The translations under genes and the position numbers were made by a program. The notes below the pieces were generated by a model. The model was given only the letters and a program-made list of their open reading frames with translations. It did no database searches and was not told the DNA's origin. From Antennarius striatus (lineage: Eukaryota > Chordata > Actinopteri > Lophiiformes > Antennariidae), in contig NC_090783.1 in assembly GCF_040054535.1 (NCBI RefSeq), forward strand, positions 6,902,001-6,966,000: a DNA stretch of 64,000 bases. The letters are read 5' to 3'. Below are positions 21,132-30,799 of this stretch, one piece after another; the first letter of the stretch is position 1, and every line of letters starts with the position of its first letter.

Positions 21132-22436
21132 CAAACATACACACACGCACACACACACACAGATAAAACCACTCCACCCCTGAGCTACTGCACCACACTG
21201 GAAGTTTACACGGGGCAGATAAAAGAGTGTCTTAAGACCATTCTAGTATTCCCCAAGACACACGAAGGCAGCACATACTGCTGGCAAGCAAAAAAAAAAA
21301 TCCCAGAAAACAATCATGAAAAAAAGAACAAAGAAAAACATTATTTCATAAGTGTATTCTGTATTTGTTCACAAAACACGCCACTGTAAATGTTGAAAAA
21401 TTAGATGTAACAAATGTAACAAATGTCAAATGTAACAAAGTAATAGCTAATGTTACCATCATTCAGGACTTAAACACACGCATCCATGTGCACACACACA
21501 CTTGCCATTCTTCTCGTTGACTGCTGATTATTATGTACGTTACTCAGCAGCACGTTTGAACAAGTAATTTTACTGTCTGTGTATTTTCAGTCCTACAAAA
21601 GCATAGTGAAGTTACACAGTGTTAGAGGTACTTTTCAAAGATGTCTACAATGATTCACATTGGCCCAGCTGTCTGCTTGAGGTAAATCAATATTGTTTTT
21701 ACTATTGTATTGAATGCAGCATTAACATTAACATTACGTAAAACGTGAAATAACTCAGAAACAATCAAATCAGCAATGATTTCATGGGTATTTCAGCACT
21801 GGTTAAAAAAAGTTTTATTTCTAACAAATATTTAACATGTTCACAACATATGCTGACATAAATGTTTTTCTAGAGCAGTATATTTTTACTTTAGGTGTTC
21901 AGTTGCAGCTGTGTTATAAGGCAGTGGCAGCACTGGTTTTCTTTGCAAGTACATTCTATGTAACACATTTGTCCACCCCAAGCACTGAAGAAAAAACATG
22001 ATTTAAGTAATGGGGGCCTATGCCCCGGTAGAGATCTGCGTTTGGCGTGCGGCCCTGGTGATTTGTTAATAATTTATTAATAAATTATTCAGGCTTTAGT
22101 CACAACTTTATACATACTGGTTCATTTGTTAAGATAACGAAAAAAAGCAACCAAAAAAAAAACCCCCATCTGGAAATAGCAGAGGAAAATAGATGGCACC
22201 TTAGAAACACAAAGCTTCGGATGTCCTCGGTGTCATCTTATGTGATGCTTGGCCACACAACAACGACGAGACCCGGCTGCCACGTATAAACCGCGATGCC
22301 AAAGTGGCACCAGTTTCAAACACAACAAAAGAACTTCTCTGATCATTTCGTGTGAAGGACAACGTGTTGGTGGAGACACAACAACACCCGAAAACGTTTT
22401 AAAGAGAATCGGTCAAAGTGAATAAGAATAAACTAC
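20527..22436 (-). other. smox intron 1, distal part
   Basis: Non-coding apart from an isolated minus-strand frame at 20946-20752, discussed in the findings. It holds the CA tract at 21091-21161. The CpG content rises from about 22240 toward the putative promoter. Confidence 0.5.
21091..21161. repeat. CA-rich microsatellite
   Basis: Interrupted (CA)n with AAAC and ACGC variants. The long open frames over it are artefacts of the repeat. Confidence 0.9.
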
Positions 22437-22520
22437 CTGCGTCCGGCGCTGGTTGTTGTGTTCAGCGCTCATAGACCCGCATCATTGCTGCTAATCAACA
22501 CTTTACGCGCCGGTACAGGT
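22437..22520 (-). other. smox: Candidate alternative non-coding first exon of smox (1b)
   Basis: On the minus strand a CpG-rich segment ends GGACGCAG followed by GTAGTT, a good donor. It lies 300 bp downstream of the other candidate. Its 5' limit is a guess, and no transcript evidence is available. Confidence 0.3.
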
Positions 22521-22736
22521 TGGTTTGTTTAGAGTCATTCTTTCTTAATAAGACAAAAAAAAAAAAGACTGACATTTGGAATGCAGGCTTTAGTGGTAAA
22601 TCAGCTGTTGTGACTGTATTTCCAGCGTTGTGTGTTATGTGAGCCAAGAAATATTTAAACATTACCGCATTCGCCTTCACCGTCTCCCTTCATAATAAAG
22701 AGTCGTACTCGTTATTTCATTCCAACATTATCTTAC

Positions 22737-22845
22737 CTGACTCTCTTGGTCTTCAAGTTTGAAACCTCGCTTTCCGTTATGCTATTTTTTCTCCTCAGAC
22801 CGGCTCTGCTTTGTATTTATGCCTGAAAACCAGAAGCAGCCAGTT
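22737..22845 (-). other. smox: Candidate non-coding first exon of smox (1a)
   Basis: The minus-strand sequence ends AGAGAGTCAG followed by GTAAGA, a near-consensus donor. It would splice to the acceptor at 15970, just before the coding start. An AT-rich TATA-like element (TATTTAAT, around 22880-22872) lies at a suitable distance upstream. The 5' end is estimated from that element. Confidence 0.45.
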
Positions 22846-22940
22846 TCACCGTGGTCTCCACCTCCTCATTAATTAAATATGAGCGCTGATGACGACATAA
22901 CTCCGCCTCCCGCCGAGTAAGCCTGCCTGAGCCGCCTGCT
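22846..22940 (-). promoter_or_regulatory. smox: Putative smox promoter
   Basis: On the minus strand, a GC-box-like stretch (reverse of 'ccgcctcccgcc', 22905-22917) and a CRE-like TCGTCATCAG lie just upstream of a TATTTAAT element. Local CpG density is higher than in the flanks. Inference from motifs only. Confidence 0.35.
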
Positions 22941-23240
22941 GCTTAACACAAACACACAAACACAAATACACACGCACTCACACACACGCGTAGGGGATAT
23001 TAACTCACGCTTTTTGATTATTTATTCAAAATACAGTGACCCATGACAAATAGCAACAGAAGAACATATCCATAATAATAATGATGATGATAATAATGAT
23101 AATAATGATAATAATAATAAGAATAGATGTGATAATGCCTTGTATTACCATATATTATGTTATTTATATTAATATTATGGTTTTTATAGGCTTTGGCTGT
23201 ATTTTTGAATAATTAATCAGAATTTCTTATGGAACACTGT
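22941..23240. other. Intergenic simple-sequence stretch
   Basis: It contains a CA-rich patch (22948-22990) and an (AAT/GAT)n tract (23073-23125). No gene is visible. Confidence 0.6.
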
Positions 23241-24415
23241 TGACTTCAGCTGAGGACGTTTTCGGTCGATGGAAGGAACACTTTGAGGAACTCCTAAATC
23301 CAACTAACCCAACTGACCCGTCCTTTGTTTCAGAGGCATAGCTGGGGGGTGATGAGGGACTTGAAAAGTCACCGAGGTGGTTTAACAACTTCACGGTGGC
23401 AAAGCCCCACGCATTGATGAGATTCGCCCTGAAATGCTGAAGGCTCTGGGTGCTGAGGGGGTGTCATGGATGACACGCCTCTTTAACATTGCGTGGATGT
23501 CTGGGACAGTACCAAAAGAGTGGCAGACTGGGGTGGTGTTTTCTCTTTTTACAAAGGGTTGCTATAGGGTGTGTGCCAACTTTTGGGGCATCACACTTCT
23601 TAGCCACTCCATACTCCTCAGCCTCCCTGGGGAATTACGCAAAGTTTACCGCTGTGGGACTAATAAAGGTCTATCTAATCTACCTAATCTAAAATATACT
23701 CCAAGGTGCTGGAAAGGAAGGTCCAGCCAATTTTCAAACCTCAGATTGAGGAGGAACAATGTGGATTCCGTCCTGGTCCTGCAACAATGGATGAGCTCTT
23801 TACTCTTGCAGGGATCCTAGAGAGGGCTTGGTAGTATGTACATCCAGTCTATATGTGTTTTGGGGACTTGGAGAAGGCACACGATTGGGTTTTTGCAGAT
23901 GATGTGGTCCTTTTTGCTTGATCGGCCTGTGACCTGCAGCACTCACTGGTCCGGTTTGCATCCGAGTGTGAATCGGCAGGGATGAGGATCAGCACCTCCA
24001 AATCTGAGGCCATGGTTCTTAGCAAGAAGCCGGTAGATTGCCATCTCAGAGTGGGAAATGATGTCCTGCCTAAAGTATCTTGGGGTCCTGTTCACAAGTG
24101 AGGGAACAATTGAGTGTGAGATTGGACAGAGAATTGGGGCAGCAGGAGCGGTATTGCAGTCGCTTTACCGCATTGTTGCAATAAAGAGGAAGCTAAGGCG
24201 ATAGTCAAAGCTCTCCATCTACCGTTCAATCGTTGCTCCTACCCTCATCTACGGTCATGAGCGATGGGTTATGACTGAAAGAACAAGATAGCGGGTACAA
24301 GCGGCTGAAATGGGTTTTCTCAGGCAGGTAGCCGGTGTCTCCCTTCGAGATAGGTAAGAAACACTGCTATTTCCTCCGGGATTAATAAAGTATCTATCTA
24401 TCTATCTATCTATTC
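23240..24415 (+). mobile_element. Rex3 (RTE-clade) LINE fragment, degenerate
   Basis: Reading across frames, pieces of the reverse transcriptase are visible: EMLKALGAEGVSWMTRLFNIAW, then WQTGVVFSLF, EEEQCGFRPGPATMDELFTL, then after a deletion FADDVVLFA, SAGMRISTSKSEAMVLSKK. It ends in a GGGATTAATAAAGT tail followed by (ATCT)n. The order matches fish Rex3. Several frameshifts, stops and an internal deletion joining the 'LEKA' and 'FADDVV' blocks make it inactive. A short foreign insert interrupts it at about 23600-23695. Confidence 0.75.
23610..23695 (+). repeat. Short retroposon inserted in the Rex3 fragment
   Basis: The 'gctgtgggactaataaaggt' end followed by (ctatctaat)n-like repeats is a typical fish LINE/SINE 3' tail. 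It separates two Rex3 segments that would otherwise continue (KVYSKVLERKV after the insert). Exact limits are uncertain. Confidence 0.5.
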
Positions 24416-24467
24416 ACAAGAGGCTCATAGTATAGCTGATGCTTTTTTGCTTGACCGAGTCAGTTGA

Positions 24468-24533
24468 GGTCGTTTGGGCATCTTGGGGGATGCCCAAACG
24501 ACCAGGTTGATTAGCCTCAGGCTAATCAACCTG
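24468..24533. repeat. Two adjacent perfect hairpins
   Basis: Hairpin one, 24468-24503, has a 15-bp perfect stem GGTCGTTTGGGCATC with a 6-nt loop. Hairpin two, 24503-24533, has a 14-bp perfect stem CAGGTTGATTAGCC with a 3-nt loop. They share one base. See findings. Confidence 0.85.
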
Positions 24534-24704
24534 ATCGGTGTGGAGACGAGGCTCCGCCCACAGGTTTGGCTCCTCCTCCTGCCACACCCCAGCACAGCAG
24601 ATCACCAACACCGAACCGTGACAATAGCTTTATATTTTAGACTAATTAGAATTCCCAAAAATCAATTAAAATATGTCTAATCTAAAATGGAGTAGCATTT
24701 AATA

Positions 24705-24960
24705 CTTAAAATACTACTACTGCTAGTACTAGTAGTAATATTAGCAGTAGTAGTAGTGTAATAGTAGTAGTAGTAATAGTACTAGTACTTGTAGTACTAG
24801 TAGATGTACTAGTAGAAGTACTAGTACTACTAATACTAGTACTAGTACTTCTAGTACTGCAACTATACTACTACGAGCACAACAAGTACTACTACTTCCT
24901 ACCTGTATAGCACTACTGTATTACTACTGCAACTACAGTACTGCTAAAGGTTCTACTGTT
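24705..24960. repeat. Compound (AGT/ACT)n trinucleotide region
   Basis: About 250 bp built almost entirely of AGT, GTA, ACT and TAC units, with many ACTAGT and AGTACT palindromes. The left half is AGT-rich and the right half ACT-rich, so the region can fold back on itself. Confidence 0.85.
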
Positions 24961-25044
24961 AATAATTAATAATGATATCAATATTAATATATATATACAC
25001 TAAAAATAATAGTAATATCATTAATGCATTCATCTTCAAATCCG

Positions 25045-25213
25045 CTTTTTTCGCGGGTCGCGGGATGCTGGAGCCTGTTCCACTGACTGGGTGCGTGAAT
25101 CAGAGGACACTCCTGGCGCCAGTGCACCGCAGAGCCACTTGTAGACACACAGACACAAACACACACGCACAATTTGGAAAGCTCACTTTTCCCTTAAGTG
25201 CATGGTTTTGGAG
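25045..25213 (-). repeat. SINE family S, partial copy
   Basis: 'cgcgggtcgcgggatgctgg', 'gcgccagtgcaccgcagagc' and 'acgcacaatttggaaagctc' follow the order of the minus-strand copy at 18843-19199. The promoter end is missing. Confidence 0.65.
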
Positions 25214-25239
25214 TCTGTAATAGTCTGTAATAATTAGAG

Positions 25240-26045
25240 GTTTGGAATGAATGCCATTCTTGAGGTGGTACAGATGTACAAGAGAGCAGATGGAAAGGCA
25301 GTAAGTCTAAAAGCTTGGGAGAAGGATTCAAATTAATTTATCATAGCGTTGATGGCAATAGAAATGGAATAGGAGTCATTTTAAATGAAGGGTTAGTTTA
25401 GTGTCTTGGAGTTGAAAAGAGTGTCACACTGAGTGATAAGGGTAAAATTTGAATTTGAGGGTGTTATGTACAATTTCATTCGTGGCTATGCCCCACAGCT
25501 AGGATATGAACTGCAGGAGATAGAGAAATTCTAGATGGAGGTAGAAGTTACTTGGAGCATTCCGGAGACAGAAAGGTTGGTGCAGACTTTAATATACATG
25601 TTGGTGAAGGAAATATAGGTAATGAAGAAGTGACGGTAAGTTTGGCATCTAGGAAAGGAACTTGTAGGGGCAGATGCTGGTAGACTTTCCAAAAAGAGTG
25701 GATATGGCATTCGTGAACACCTTCTTTCAGAGGAGGCAGGAACATTTGGTGACCTTCAAAAGTGAAGGTTCAAGCACACAGGTTGATTACATTTTGACGA
25801 CTTTGCGTTGGCAAATCATGGATTGCACTGGGCAGGCATTGCGAAGCCATAGATGAATGTTAGAAGGCTAACTGGAGAAAGAAAGCTAACTAATTATGAG
25901 ATTAGGAAAAGAGCTAACGTTAAAGGAAAAGGCACCTGTCAAAAGAGCAAGTGAAAAAGAAATTTTAGAGAAGTGATAATTCTGTTAGCTGACTACATGA
26001 ACAGAACTGTATGTAGTTACTTAAAGACCGTTTTTTTCAGATACC
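25240..26045 (+). mobile_element. RTE-clade LINE endonuclease-domain fragment
   Basis: Across frames, the plus strand gives an FNIHVGEGNIGNEEVT-like block and MLVDFPKRVDMAFVNTFFQR followed by STQVDYIL. These match the fish RTE apurinic-like endonuclease sequence (HVGEGN... VVNTFFQKREEH... QVDYILCRR). This domain nicks target DNA before reverse transcription. Frameshifts abound. The last ~250 bp recur at 41285-41555. Confidence 0.7.
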
Positions 26046-26660
26046 CGATTTCATCTCTGCTTTTTGTGGACGATGTTGTCCTGTTGGCTCCATCAAACCC
26101 GGACCTTCAGCGTGCACTTGGACGGTTTACAGCTGAGTGTGACGTGAGTGGGATGAGGATTAGCACCTCTAAATCCGAGGCCATGGTTCTCGACCGGGAA
26201 AGGTTGGTGTGCCCTCTTCAGGTCGGTGTAGAGTCTTTGCCCCAAATGATGGAGTTTAAGTATCTTGGGGCCTTGTTCTCGAGGGAAGGATGGAACGTGA
26301 GATTAACAGTAGATCGGTGAAGCTTTTGCAGTGATGTGGTCGCGGTATAGGGTCGTCGTGGTGAAGAAGGAGCTGAGTCATAACATGAAGCTCTCGATTC
26401 ATGGGTCAATCTTCCTCTCACCTATGGTCATGAGCTTTGGATCATGACCAAAAGGACAAGATCCCGGATACAAGTGGCTGAAATGAGTTTCCTCCGTGGA
26501 GTGGCTGGACCCACCCTTAGAGATAGGGTGAGGAGCTCAGTCACCAGGGAGGAGCTCAGAGTAGAGCCGCTGCTCTTCCACCTCGAACAGAGCCAGATGA
26601 GGTGGGTTGGGCATTTGTATGGGTTGGATTTTAAATGGGGAATATTAATTTGAGAAACAT
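26046..26660 (+). mobile_element. Rex3 LINE reverse transcriptase C-terminal fragment
   Basis: The plus strand gives SLLFVDDVVLLAPSNPDLQ (the catalytic Asp pair), SGMRISTSKSEAMVLDRE, EFKYLGALFSREG and later TKRTRSRIQVAEMSFLRG and RDRVRSSVTREELRVEPLLF, the hallmark C-terminus of Rex3. One frameshift region lies near 26320-26430. It abuts the endonuclease fragment of a different RTE family. Confidence 0.85.
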
Positions 26661-27360
26661 GTGGATTGACTTATGAGCTCAGTCAAGGAATAAATTAAAC
26701 TCATATCTCAAGGTACTACTGTATATGAAATGACTGCTTGTAAAATGAGGACTATATGAAATGACTACTATATGAAATGACAACTATTTGAATTGAAATG
26801 TATTCAGGAAGTTGATAGTCTTCTTGATTAATCTTGTATTTCATGTCAACCAGCAATAATGGGTTTAAAAGGGAAGCTGCCATTATATTAAACCAAATAA
26901 GAGTATGAATGGGCCTACAATTCAGCGATTTTTGTGTAATTACCCCTGGGAGCAAAATTTCTGGACTGCGTACAAGTATTAGACATTTACAGCCATTCAT
27001 TGTCTTCCACTTATCTAAAAATATAATCTTTCAAATTGATCCTTTGTACGACTTTTGTACAACACTTTTGTACGACACATTTTATATATATCATATATAT
27101 CGTATATATCTAAGCCACCTGCTAGATCTGGTGTCATCTGCCAGTCATACAACTAAAGCTCTGGAATACAGTACATGTTTTACTTAACAATGTTGTCCTG
27201 CAGGAAAAGTAATAATTTTTCAGATAGAGGGGACTGAACAGGCTTAAATAGGTTACTGTATACTGATAGTTAACTTGTAAGTGCAGGTCATTAATTTTGA
27301 AATTGATTATACTGTACATTATCACCTATGTCTACAACTTCAACTGGCTGTAGGTTCAAT
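26661..27360. other. Intergenic, unassigned
   Basis: AT-rich sequence with an AT-rich run (27080-27112). No gene or known repeat is recognised. Confidence 0.5.
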
Positions 27361-27364
27361 TTAT

Positions 27365-29310
27365 TTTAATGTCTGTGTAGGTTGTCAGTCATCCAGGTCA
27401 TTGTTATCCAAAAGTTGTTGAGACGTTAAGTTCTTGAGGACGTTTCGTCTCTCATCCAAGAGACTTCTTCTGTTCAGAGGGTGGCTGATAATGTCCCAGC
27501 TTATAAACCCTGTGGTGTGTGGTCAGTGCTTTTCACATTTCAACGACCGTCAAACCCATCTGGCTCTATAACGATTGTTGGTGGGGGTGTCAAAGGGGGT
27601 CGTTGAGATGTAAGTTACACCTTTGTATGTTAATGAGGGTCATTAGCATGAGACCCATCACCTGGGTCAATCCGCTGAGACAATCTTTTTGGGAGTTTCG
27701 AAAGGACATGATTATAAATGGGAGAAAGGTGATGTCGCAGACCACCCCCTCTATTCAGGGATGGCTTCTCCACTTTGATGTGGATGGCCTTTCACTCCTC
27801 TTTCAAACCATTTATCTTCCCTGTCCAAGATCTGAACATCTGTGTCCTGAAATGAGTGTCCCTCTTCCTTGAGGTGAAGGAAGACTGCCGAGTCCTGACC
27901 TGATGTGTTGGCTCTTCTGTGTTGAGCCATGCGTCTGTGTAGTGGTTGTTTAGTTTCCCCTATGTAAACATATGTGCATTCCTCGCTGAATTTAACTGCA
28001 TACACCAGATTGCTCTTCTGACTGTGTGGTGTGGGGTCTTTTGGGTGGACCAGTCTTTGTCGGAGGGTGTTTCCCGGCTTAAAATACACAGGGACCTTGT
28101 GTTTGTTAAAGATCCTCCTCAGCTTTTCAGACACTCCAGACACATACGGGATCACTATACCATTGCGCTTGCTCTCTTCCATCCTCACTGGGTTGTTCTC
28201 CTTTCTGGATCTTGTGTGAGCTTTCACGACGGTCCAGTCAGGATATCGACACGTTTTTAATGCCCCTTTCAGGTGTTGGTGTTCTTTCACCTGGTCTTGG
28301 GCATTGGTTGGTTGCTTATCAGCCCTGTTTGCAGGGTCCTGATGACGCCCAGCTTGTGCTGCAGTGGGTGGTGAGAGTCAAAAAGCAGGTATTGGTCCGT
28401 GTGTGTTGGTTTCCTATATACCCCAACATACAGACTTCTTCATCTTTTATGCTGACCTCGCAATCCAAAAAGGGCAAGCTGTTGTCCTTTACATCCTCTC
28501 TGGTGAACTTGATGTTGCTGTCCACCGAGTTGCTGTGTTCGGTGAAAGGTTGCACCTCGTGGATTTTTACCTTAACCCATGTGTCGTCCACATACCGGAA
28601 CCAGTGGATTGGTGGTGTTCCGTTGAACGAGGTAAGGGCCTTGTGTTCTACCTCTTCCATGTACAAATTGGCCACGATAGGAGATCCCGGCGAGCCCATG
28701 GCACATCCGTGTTTCTGTCTATAGAAGTTCCCTCTGTACTGGAAGTAGGTTGTGTTGAGGCAGAGGTCCAAAAGTTTGCTGATCTGGTCGGGGTTGAGGT
28801 TTGTCCTGTCGCTGAGGGTGGTGTCCTGTGAAAGCCATTGTCTCACCGCTTCCACAGCCTCCGTTGTGGGGACACATGTGAACAGGGAGGTGACGTCGTA
28901 GGATACCATGGTCTCATCTGTATCCAGTCTCAGTCCTCTCACCTTTTCCACAAAGTCCATGGAATTTTCTATATGATAGGGGTTGTTACCCACTAGCAGG
29001 GCCAAGATGGTTGCAACATGCTTGGCAATGTTGTAAGTGACAGAGTTGATGTAGCTGACGATGGGTCTGAGTAGGGTTCATTCTTTATGAATTTTGGGGA
29101 GGCCATATATGCATGGTATAGCCTCCCCAGGGTACAGGCGAAAGTAGAGCAGGCGGTTTAAAGTTTCCTCTTTCTGTAGCTCCTGTAGGCAGTCCACAAC
29201 CTTCTTTTTGTAGCTGCTGGTTGGGTCGCGCTTCAGGGTCTCATAGGTCGTGCTGTCGCTGAGTAGGGACATAACCTTGCTATGGTAATCCATTGTGTTG
29301 AGGATTACCG
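27365..29310 (-). mobile_element. Penelope-like element with RT and GIY-YIG endonuclease, 5'-truncated
   Basis: Minus strand, in order: a DYHSKVMSLLSDSTTYETLK region (29293-29081), an in-frame TGA at 29080-29078, then the reverse transcriptase (MVSYDVTSLFTCVPT, HGCAMGSPGSPIVANLY, FRYVDDTWVK with the catalytic Asp pair, SLPFLDCEV), a frameshift around 28390-28290, and the endonuclease part (NTLRQRLVHPKDP, TYVYIGETKQPLHRRMAQHR, the GIY-YIG core, then DKWFERGVKG). Penelope-like elements are eukaryotic retroelements with this RT plus GIY-YIG order. The terminal ~120 bp (27365-27490) match other fragments in the window. One nonsense codon and frameshifts make this copy inactive, though it is the best preserved one here. 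Confidence 0.93.
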
Positions 29311-30600
29311 TGCATCATTTATATTAATAAAAGTCTAAAGCCAACATGTGCTCAAAAAAACTTTCAAAGTTCAGATGCAGATGCAATCCAATGTTTGATT
29401 GATTTGCAAACAATACGTCTTACCCTTTTTATTAGGAGATTCAGGTACTGTTTGGCCTATGTAACTGATCAATTTTAGGTAATCCAAGTGAGAAGCTGAA
29501 ACTGCTCTTCATGTAAAAGTAGTGAACGCAAAGAGTAAAAGATAAGTGTAAAAACAATTCTACCTAATTACAATGGTACGACTTCTAACACCAGTCATGT
29601 GTTGACATTCATTACTTCATTTTAATTTTCTATATTTTGTGTGCCAAGTAAAGTCCAGTATATTTGCCTACAGCCTTCCAATAACATAGCAAATGTATGT
29701 TGATATAATAATAGGCAAGAAAAAATAGATATATGTAGATAAAAGAGAATGAAAAACAGAAAAAATCATACTTTAAAGGTTGTAAAGATTGTAAAAGTAC
29801 AATGGGAAAGTGCAGATCCTTGTAAAGTACAATGAAAATGATTATACAATCATGTTTTAAACATGATTATGTAATCACAAGACAGTTGTGTTCTTTCAAT
29901 TAGTGGGTTCACTTAGACTACATGTGTTTTTGCTCTCTTAATTACTTTTCAGGGTGTGCTGGCAGAGGCGACGTGATTAGCACGTGAATATGCATGTGTT
30001 TTCTGCATAATTAAACTGCAGGAGGAATGCTGGCGTGGGATTGGTGAAGCAGCGGGATCATGAGAATGGCCTCTCTGTTTGTTGGTCCACCAGTGCACAG
30101 AGAACTCACATTGTAAGTCTGTCCAGTATTGGACTAGTGTATTGTTCCTCATTTCCCACCTCCCTTTCACTCTCCTGCACAGCCATGCAGCATAGAGGAA
30201 GAAGAAAGTGGCTTTTCATTGGCGGAACATGCACAGGAACTCAGAAGAGGGGAGACAGTCAGCTGGCTAGAACTGCCTGTCTTGACCTTGAGTCATTCCC
30301 CAGCAACCATCAACCTGCATGAATGCCACAGAGTGACTCATTACCCCCACCAACACGACAGACCGATCAGAGTGCAGTCATTAATGTTATCATGTAAATT
30401 ATTGCAGACTTCAAGGTCATGTCAAGTTTTGTAACCTGCATCAAATTACCTCTTATGAAAGCCAGTGTACTTGAAAATTGCACAATTATGCTAAAGATAT
30501 TTGAACGTCTTTTGGGCAAATAAACAAAAATGACTGGTTTTGTGTGAAGAGATTTATTAATATTGAATTATGAGCTTGCATTCTTGTTGTGACTGATGTC
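29311..30600. other. Intergenic, unassigned
   Basis: AT-rich, with a somewhat GC-richer segment at 29990-30400 carrying short open frames on both strands. None resembles a known protein, and no splice-supported gene is visible. Confidence 0.4.
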
Positions 30601-30645
30601 TAGATAGATAGATACTTTATTAATCCCGGAGGAAATTGTATATAT
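30601..30645 (-). repeat. LINE/SINE 3' tail with (GATA)n
   Basis: 'tagatagatagatactttat' followed by 'taatcccggaggaaattg' is the reverse complement of the retroposon tail seen at 24365-24412. Only the tail is recognisable. Confidence 0.6.
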
Positions 30646-30799
30646 CCACTGTCTAAGCCTTTTTTCTTGGATTGTGATTTATTTTTCCCATCACAAAACC
30701 AACTCCTGATGGAAATGGGTCTAACTAGGTCCATAGTTTTTAATCCTCCACAGTATTAACCAGCTTATTGAAAAATTTGACTATGTGGCTTCTGGTGCC

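Noticed and set aside
27519..28831. Plus-strand open frames of 104-170 codons
   Set aside because: They are antisense to the Penelope-like reverse transcriptase and endonuclease, which carry the recognisable motifs.
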